Positions 58,516-64,000 of a stretch of DNA of 64,000 nt are shown here, piece after piece (position 1 is the stretch's first letter; each line of letters opens with the position of its first letter). The notes under the pieces are model-generated. The model was given only the letters and a program-made list of their open reading frames with translations, searched no databases and was not told the DNA's origin. The position numbers were made by a program, and so were the translations under genes. The DNA is from Pseudomonas linyingensis (GTDB taxonomy: Bacteria > Pseudomonadota > Gammaproteobacteria > Pseudomonadales > Pseudomonadaceae): NCBI RefSeq assembly GCF_900109175.1, contig NZ_FNZE01000018.1:27213-91212 (forward strand), in the 5' to 3' direction.

Positions 58516-60126
58516 GTGCAAGGCATGATGATGAACTTCAACCTGGGTATCACGGCGGTCATGCGCCACGCCGAGCAGGTTGCGGGTGACACCGAGATCG
58601 TCTCCCTGTTCGCCGACGGCCGCCGCCACCGCTACACCTACGCGCAGGCCTTCGCTCGCGTGCGCCGCCTCGCCAACGTGCTGGATCGCCTGCAAGCCGC
58701 GCCGGGAGCACGCCTGGGCACCCTGGCTTGGAACGACCACCGCCACTTCGAGCTGCACTACGCCATCCCCTGTTCGGGACGCATCTGCCACACCATCAAC
58801 CCCAAACTGTTCCCCGAGCAGGTTCGCTACATCATCCAGCACGCTCAGGACGACATCCTGTTCATCGATCCGCAGTTCATTCCGCTGATCGAGAGCCTGG
58901 TCGCCGGGCTGCCCAGCGTCCGCCACTTCGTCGCCCTGTGCGCAGCGGACGAGCTGCCACCGAGCAGCCTGCCCAACCTGCTGAGCTACGAGGCCCTGCT
59001 GGCCGAGTCCGGCGAGGACTACACCTGGCCGGAACTGGACGAACGCACCGCCTGCGGCCTGTGCTACACCTCGGGCACCACCGGCCACCCCAAGGGGGTG
59101 CTGACCAGTCACCGCAGCGCAGTCCTCCACGGCATGGCGCAGAACATGGCGGACAACATCGGCCTGCGCGCCCTGGACGTGGTCATGCCGATGGTACCGA
59201 TGTTCCATGTGAACGCCTGGGGCATGCCCTACAACGCGGCAATGGTCGGCGCCAGGCTGGTGCTGCCCGGCCCGCGGGTCGCCGACGCCGCCACCATGGT
59301 CCGCCTGATCAACGATGAAGCCGTGACCCTGGCCCTGGCGGTGCCGACCCTGTGGTCGAACATCAGCGACTATCTGCACAGCAGCGGAGTCAGCGTGCCC
59401 AGCATGGGTCGCGGGGTGACCGGCGGCGCCGCCTGCCCGCTGGCGCTGATCGAGGCCATGGCGCGCCACGGCGTGCAACTGGAAAACGGCTGGGGGATGA
59501 CCGAGCTGAGCCCCATGGGCAGCTACAACCGCTACCAGCCCTGGTACGCCGAGCTGGACGAAGCCGCTCGTGGCAGGCAGCAGATCAAGTCCGGGCGCCC
59601 CCTGTTCGGCGTCGAGATGCGCCTCGTCGACGAGACCGGCCTGCTACTGCCGCGCGACGGCGTCGCCAGCGGTGCCCTGCAGGTGCGCGGCCCCTGGGTC
59701 AGCAGTGGCTACTACGGCCAGGAAGGCGGAGCGGACTGGTTCGACACCGGCGACGTCGCCAGCATCGACCCGTGCGGCTACCTGCTGATCACCGACCGGA
59801 TCAAGGACGTGATCAAGTCAGGCGGCGAGTGGATCTCCTCGGTAGAGATCGAGAACGCGGTGCTCGCCCACCCGCAGATCGCCCAGGCCGCCGTGGTGGG
59901 CGTGCCGCACCCGCGCTGGAGCGAGCGCCCGCTGCTGCTGATCGTGCCCCGCAGCCCCTGGCAAGCCCCCAGCCACCAGCAACTGCTCGCCTTCCTCGCC
60001 GATCGGCTGCCCAAGTGGTGGCTGCCCGACGCCAGCGAACAGCTTGCCGAGCTGCCGCTCACCGCCACCGGCAAGGTCAGCAAGAAGGCCCTGCGCGAGC
60101 AGTTCGCCGACTACGCCTGGCCCTGA
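58516..60126 (+). CDS. AlkK-like medium-chain acyl-CoA synthetase
   Basis: A 536-residue AMP-forming acid:CoA ligase. YTSGTTGHPKGV is the P-loop, WGMTELSP and WFDTGDVASID follow, and KDVIKSGGEWIS and TGKVSKK contain the catalytic lysine region. Overall pattern and segments such as AWNDHRHFELHYAI and MPMVPMFHVNAWG align best with Pseudomonas AlkK. It would activate a free carboxylic acid entering the cell. GTG at 58516 is chosen for AGGAG at seven bases. Confidence 0.88.
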   Translation: MQGMMMNFNLGITAVMRHAEQVAGDTEIVSLFADGRRHRYTYAQAFARVRRLANVLDRLQAAPGARLGTLAWNDHRHFELHYAIPCSGRICHTINPKLFPEQVRYIIQHAQDDILFIDPQFIPLIESLVAGLPSVRHFVALCAADELPPSSLPNLLSYEALLAESGEDYTWPELDERTACGLCYTSGTTGHPKGVLTSHRSAVLHGMAQNMADNIGLRALDVVMPMVPMFHVNAWGMPYNAAMVGARLVLPGPRVADAATMVRLINDEAVTLALAVPTLWSNISDYLHSSGVSVPSMGRGVTGGAACPLALIEAMARHGVQLENGWGMTELSPMGSYNRYQPWYAELDEAARGRQQIKSGRPLFGVEMRLVDETGLLLPRDGVASGALQVRGPWVSSGYYGQEGGADWFDTGDVASIDPCGYLLITDRIKDVIKSGGEWISSVEIENAVLAHPQIAQAAVVGVPHPRWSERPLLLIVPRSPWQAPSHQQLLAFLADRLPKWWLPDASEQLAELPLTATGKVSKKALREQFADYAWP

Positions 60127-60287
60127 ACGCAAGCCTCCGAACCGCCCCTCCAGTCCGGCAGTGCCACTGTGCGCCGCCGGCCGGGAGCTCCTTGTCTCTC
60201 CTGCACCCGCGGCAGCGCCTGCCGCCCGCAGAGGCCGGAGCGGATATGCACGCAGTTCACCACCTCCTCACAAGCAGAGACCACGCA

Positions 60288-62153
60288 ATGCACAACAACA
60301 AGAACGCTCTCTTCTGCCCCTCCGCCCGCAGCCTGCTCGCCACGGCCATCCTGGCGGCCAGCCTGCCGGCCGCCCAGGCCTTCGAGCTGGACACCGGCAG
60401 CGCCGACTGGAGCGTGCGTTTCGACAACACCGCCAAGCTCAGCTACGGCCAACGCGTGGAAGGCGAGAACGCCAAGATCGCCGCGACCGCCAATCTCAAC
60501 GACGGCGACAAGAACTTCAGCGTCGGCAGCGCGGTCACCCAGCGCTTCGACCTGCTGACCGAGCTGGACGTGGTCTACCAGGGGAGCATGGGCCTGCGGG
60601 TCAGTGCGGCGAGCTGGTACGACCATGCCTACGACGACGTCGGCTCCAACTCCAATCCCTTCCCGGGCCAGGAAGCGAACGCCGGCAACCTGGTCCTCGC
60701 CCGCCCGGTGGCGGGACTGCCGGCCGGCACGGTGCTGGCCGGTGGTCCGGCCCGGCGTCACGGCCTGAGCAACTACACCGACCGCTACTACAACGGCCCG
60801 TCCGGCGAAATCCTCGACGCCTTCGTGTTCTACAGCACCGAGATCGGCCAGGAGTCGATGCTCAGCGGCAAGCTCGGCAAGCATACGGTGTACTGGGGCG
60901 AAAGCCTGTACAACGCCGCCAACGGCATCAACTACGGCCAGTCGGCGCTGGACCTGGCCAAGCTGTACAACGTACCGGGCACCGAGACCAAGGAGCTGTT
61001 CCTGCCGCGCAACCAGCTGTCGCTCAGCTTCACAATCAATCCCGAGCTGACCGTGGCGGCCCAGTACTTCTTCGAGTTCCAGAACTCGCGGCTGCCGGAA
61101 GGCGGTACCTACATGGGTGCCTACGACATGCTGGCCGACGGCGGCGAGGTGTTCTGGCTGCCGCTGCCCAACGCCGTCGGTGGCGCCGGAGCCTTCTACG
61201 CCGCCCCGCGCGGCCATGACGTCAAGCCGCACAACTCCGGCGACTACGGACTGATGGCCAAGTGGAGCCCGGAGTGGCTGGACGGCACCCTCGGCGTCTA
61301 CTACCGCAACACCTCCGACCCCATGCCGGCGGTGCTGGTGAATGCCCCCGCACTGCATACCGGCAGCCTGGCAGGGATGAACTACCTGACCGCCTACGCC
61401 GACGACATCGACATCTACGGCATCAGCCTGTCGAAGAGCGTCGGCCCGGTCAGCGTCGGCCTCGACCTCAACTACCGCGAGAACATGCCGCTGGCGAGCA
61501 ACTTCAGCACCATCAACGCGCCCCTGCAGCAGGCGCTGGCCGGCACGCCGGGCGGCGCCAACCTGATCGGTGCCGTGCCGGACAACGGTGAAACCGGCCT
61601 GGCGCGCGGCAAGACCTTCCACGTGGTGCTGAACGGTCTGGTCACCTTCGGCAACACGCCGCTGTGGGATGCCTCGTCGCTGGCCGTGGAGGCCGCCATG
61701 ACCCACCTGGTCAGCGTCGACGAAGCCGAGCAGACCTACAAGGGCGACTCCAGCTATCGCGGCGTCGACAAGGCCACCACCAATGCCTACACCCTGGCGG
61801 TCAACTTCACCCCGATCTGGTACCAGGCGCTGCCCGGCGTCGATCTGTCCCTGCCGCTGGCCTACAACGTCGGCCTCAAGGGCCAGTCGGCGATCCAGCT
61901 CGGTGGCAACGAGGATTCCGGCAGCTTCTCGGTGGGCATCGCAGCCGACGTCTACCAGAAGTACAAGTTCGATCTGAAGTACGTGGACGCCTTCGGCAAG
62001 TTCGATACCTGCGAAAACGGCAGCGACAACAACACCCCCGGCCTCAATGGCCAGTACCAGTGCATCCCCGGACAGATCACCGCGCAGGCCGGCCTGGCGC
62101 CGCTGCTCAAGGATCGCGGCATGGTCACCGCCTCGTTCAAGACCACCTTCTGA
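60288..62153 (+). CDS. DUF1302 outer-membrane protein
   Basis: A 621-residue protein with a clear signal peptide (ATAILAASLPAAQA, cleaved near residue 29) and a beta-rich body ending in phenylalanine (KTTF), typical of outer membrane barrels. It belongs to DUF1302, usually encoded with DUF1329 in catabolic operons for hydrophobic compounds. Probably takes part in uptake or export of a lipid-like substrate. The ATG at 60288 gives a standard signal peptide; ATG at 60246 with GGAG before it is possible. Confidence 0.8.
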   Translation: MHNNKNALFCPSARSLLATAILAASLPAAQAFELDTGSADWSVRFDNTAKLSYGQRVEGENAKIAATANLNDGDKNFSVGSAVTQRFDLLTELDVVYQGSMGLRVSAASWYDHAYDDVGSNSNPFPGQEANAGNLVLARPVAGLPAGTVLAGGPARRHGLSNYTDRYYNGPSGEILDAFVFYSTEIGQESMLSGKLGKHTVYWGESLYNAANGINYGQSALDLAKLYNVPGTETKELFLPRNQLSLSFTINPELTVAAQYFFEFQNSRLPEGGTYMGAYDMLADGGEVFWLPLPNAVGGAGAFYAAPRGHDVKPHNSGDYGLMAKWSPEWLDGTLGVYYRNTSDPMPAVLVNAPALHTGSLAGMNYLTAYADDIDIYGISLSKSVGPVSVGLDLNYRENMPLASNFSTINAPLQQALAGTPGGANLIGAVPDNGETGLARGKTFHVVLNGLVTFGNTPLWDASSLAVEAAMTHLVSVDEAEQTYKGDSSYRGVDKATTNAYTLAVNFTPIWYQALPGVDLSLPLAYNVGLKGQSAIQLGGNEDSGSFSVGIAADVYQKYKFDLKYVDAFGKFDTCENGSDNNTPGLNGQYQCIPGQITAQAGLAPLLKDRGMVTASFKTTF

Positions 62154-62183
62154 CCCCCGAATAACAACAAGCGGAGAATCGCG

Positions 62184-63542
62184 ATGAAATACTTCAACAA
62201 CCTGCTGACCGCCTCGCTGGCGGCCATCATCGCCAGCCAGGCCCAGGCAGCCGTACCGCCCCAGGAGGCCGCCAGACTGGGCAATCAGCTGACCCTGGTG
62301 GGCGCCGAACAGGCCGCCAATGCCGACGGCTCCATCCCTGCCTACCAGGGCGGCCTGACCACGCCGCCGCCCGCCTTCAAAGCGGGCGATACCTTCCGTC
62401 CCGACCCGTTCGCCGACGAGAAGCCGCTGCTGGTGATCGACGGCAAGAACGTCGCCCAGTACAAGGACCAGCTGACCGCGGTCACCGCCGAGCTGATCAG
62501 CCGTTACCCGAGCTTCCGCATCGAGGTCTACCCCAGCCACCGCACCGCCACGCTGCCCAAGGCGCTGCTCGACAACACCCTGAAGAACGCCACCGGCGCC
62601 AAATCGCTGGAGAACGGCATGGCGATCGAGAACGTGCTGCCGGGCGTGCCCTTCCCGATTCCGCAGAGCGGCGCGGAAGCCATGTGGAACCACCTGCTGC
62701 GCTACCAGGGCGTGGCACAGAAGGCCAAGTACGACTCCTGGAACGTCGACGCCGCCGGCGTGGCAGCCCTGGCCACCACCGGCCTGGCGTTCAACGGCTT
62801 CCCGATCTACGAGGACCTGAACAAGGTCATCGACGCCAAGGACACCTACTTCCAGACCAAGCTCTACTACACCGGCCCGACCCGCCGCGTCGGCGAGTCG
62901 CTGATGCTCAAGGACTCGGCCAACCCGCTGGCCAACCCGCGCCGCGCCTGGCAGTACCTGCCCGGCCAGCGTCGCGTGAAACTGGCGCCCAGCCTGGCCT
63001 ACGACACGCCGAACCCGGGCACCGCCGGCTCCGGCACCTTCGACGACGTCTACGTGTTCAACGGCGCGCTGGACCGCTACGACTGGAAGCTGGTCGGCAA
63101 GAAGGAAATGTTCGTGCCGTACAACACCTACAGGCTCACCTACATGAAGGATGCCAAGCAGCTGACCACGGCGAACCATCTGAATCCGGAGCTGGTGCGC
63201 TGGGAGAAGCACCGCGTGTGGGTGGTGGAAGGCACCCTGAAGTCCGGCTCCCGTCACATCTACCACAAGCGGCGCTTCTACCTGGACGAAGACAGCTGGT
63301 TCGCCCTGGCCTCCGACCAGTACGACGCCCGTGGCCAGCTGTATCGCGGTTCCTACAGCTTCTTCACCCAGAGCTATGACGTCGCAACGCCGAACAACAA
63401 CCCCCATGTGGTCTACGACCTGATCGGCGGCAGCTACAACGCCAACGGCCTGATCGGCCCGCACGGCGGCATCGAGTACATCGCGCCGCTGTCCAACGCT
63501 CAGTGGTCGCCGGAGGCTTTGGCGGGTGCCGGTATCCGCTGA
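62184..63542 (+). CDS. DUF1329 exported protein
   Basis: A 452-residue protein with a signal peptide (LLTASLAAIIASQAQA, cleaved near residue 22). The body has family features such as YPSHRTATLP, RRAWQYLPGQRRV and HKRRFYLDEDSW. DUF1329 proteins resemble LolA/LolB-type lipid carriers and are paired with DUF1302. It follows DUF1302 by 30 bases, so a trans-envelope lipid transfer role is likely though not shown. Confidence 0.82.
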   Translation: MKYFNNLLTASLAAIIASQAQAAVPPQEAARLGNQLTLVGAEQAANADGSIPAYQGGLTTPPPAFKAGDTFRPDPFADEKPLLVIDGKNVAQYKDQLTAVTAELISRYPSFRIEVYPSHRTATLPKALLDNTLKNATGAKSLENGMAIENVLPGVPFPIPQSGAEAMWNHLLRYQGVAQKAKYDSWNVDAAGVAALATTGLAFNGFPIYEDLNKVIDAKDTYFQTKLYYTGPTRRVGESLMLKDSANPLANPRRAWQYLPGQRRVKLAPSLAYDTPNPGTAGSGTFDDVYVFNGALDRYDWKLVGKKEMFVPYNTYRLTYMKDAKQLTTANHLNPELVRWEKHRVWVVEGTLKSGSRHIYHKRRFYLDEDSWFALASDQYDARGQLYRGSYSFFTQSYDVATPNNNPHVVYDLIGGSYNANGLIGPHGGIEYIAPLSNAQWSPEALAGAGIR

Positions 63543-63574
63543 TGCAGTAGGGAGCGATCCGCTCCCCCAAGGAC

Positions 63575-63603
63575 ACCGGGCGGCACCCAGCGTGCCGCCC
63601 GGT
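63575..63603. other. Strong intergenic hairpin after DUF1329
   Basis: ACCGGGCGGCAC-CCAGC-GTGCCGCCCGGT is a perfect 12-bp stem; a smaller one, GGGAGCG-ATC-CGCTCCC, lies just before it (63550-63566). Without T-runs they look like mRNA stabilisers that set a step in expression between DUF1329 and the next gene. Confidence 0.6.
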
Positions 63604-63628
63604 ACGGCTTTCGCAAGAGGACGCGGTA

Positions 63629-64000
63629 ATGGGTTCCTTCAATAAGTGCGCGCTGCTGGCGCTGGGTATCGCGCTGGGTTCGCTGCAGGGCATGGCCCAG
63701 GCAGCCACCTTCGTGGATGTGCTGGACTTGCCGGCCCGCTCGAGCGAACTGGCATCGCGCAGCCCGCTGCGCGATGTGGCGCGCGCGGGTGATCGGCTGG
63801 TCGCGGTCGGCCTGCGCGGTCACATTCTGTATTCCGAGGATGCCGGCAAGAGCTGGCAGCAGGCCAGCGTGCCGGTCAGCTCCGACCTCAACGCGGTGCA
63901 TTTCCCCGCCGCCAAGCAGGGCTGGGCGGTCGGCAACGATGGCGTGGTGCTGCACAGCCGCGATGGCGGCGCCAGCTGGGAGAAGCAGCTGGACGGCCGG
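63629..64000 (+). CDS. YCF48/BNR-repeat exported protein (3' end beyond window edge)
   Basis: The first 124 codons of a gene cut by the window edge. A signal peptide ends near residue 26 (MAQAA). Then come repeated blades with the GxxG-ILYSEDAGKSWQQ and GVVLHSRDGGASWEK signatures of YCF48-like beta-propellers. In related clusters it is followed by an RND/MMPL permease. It is part of the DUF1302-DUF1329 envelope module. Confidence 0.8.
   Translation, partial: MGSFNKCALLALGIALGSLQGMAQAATFVDVLDLPARSSELASRSPLRDVARAGDRLVAVGLRGHILYSEDAGKSWQQASVPVSSDLNAVHFPAAKQGWAVGNDGVVLHSRDGGASWEKQLDGR

Noticed and set aside
60111..63464. An antisense frame of more than 1,100 codons opposite DUF1302 and DUF1329
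   Set aside because: Its composition is low-complexity Gly/Val/His and it mirrors two real genes with signal peptides. It has no promoter or ribosome site.

Overview
The window comes from a high-GC diazotroph of the Pseudomonadaceae, closest in gene content to Azotobacter and the nitrogen-fixing Pseudomonas stutzeri group. NifH, NifD, NifK, NifL, NifA and NifB keep the lengths and cofactor-ligand positions known from Azotobacter vinelandii. The orders nifH-D-K-T-Y-orf-lrv, nifL-nifA and nifB-fdxN-nifO-nifQ-rhodanese-grx5 also match that lineage, as does the Rnf1 operon ending in nafY. Assignments rest on reading the sequence and on recalled family knowledge; no database search was run.

Left edge (1-3.65 kb): a strikingly AT-rich two-gene block on the minus strand is a Hachiman anti-phage system. 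It has hamA (DUF1837, complete) and hamB (superfamily 2 helicase, cut by the window edge). It is separated from the nif operon by a MITE-like repeat and the nif terminator.

Nitrogenase structural operon (3.7-10.4 kb, minus): nifH, nifD, nifK, nifT, nifY, a DUF6129 gene and lrv, ending in a clear intrinsic terminator. nifE, nifN and nifX do not follow. Upstream and divergent, a SIR2-like gene and an unknown gene (10.4-11.9 kb, plus) have their own sigma-54 promoter and a well-placed NifA site.

Interrupting segment (11.9-21.6 kb): a 142-bp MITE, an XRE regulator, a ceramidase-like membrane hydrolase, an Aas/LplT-PlsC lysophospholipid repair pair, an exported aldo-keto reductase, small membrane proteins, a possible group II intron relic and two AT-rich orphan ORFs with cassette-like edges.

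Electron supply and regulation (21.6-36.4 kb): rnfABCDGEH, nafY, a NifX-like gene, a 46-codon nafY fragment and a second nafY form one operon. It diverges from nifL-nifA, which is followed by the nifB operon. Four NifA sites in the window share the form TGT-N10-ACA, three of them TGTCG-N6-CGACA. Each is paired with a -24/-12 element.

Right of nif (36.5-42.8 kb): a glutaredoxin-like protein, a KefB/YbaL antiporter, amtB and an EAL protein (the last two with candidate sigma-54 promoters), then an IS5-type transposase relic and a truncated MFS gene.

Acyl-CoA catabolic region (42.8-64 kb): a minus-strand operon resembles the Pseudomonas levulinate (lva) 4-hydroxyacyl-CoA pathway (kinase, DUF6285 partner, acyl-CoA dehydrogenase, SDR) plus an extra histidine phosphatase. 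Divergent from it lie a MalT/LuxR-type regulator, a beta-oxidation set, a PrpR-type sigma-54 activator, and an AlkK-like ligase, DUF1302, DUF1329 and YCF48 operon. Both the lva-like and the ligase operons have excellent -24/-12 promoters with TGCA-N4-TGCA palindromes upstream, suggesting that one activator controls both.
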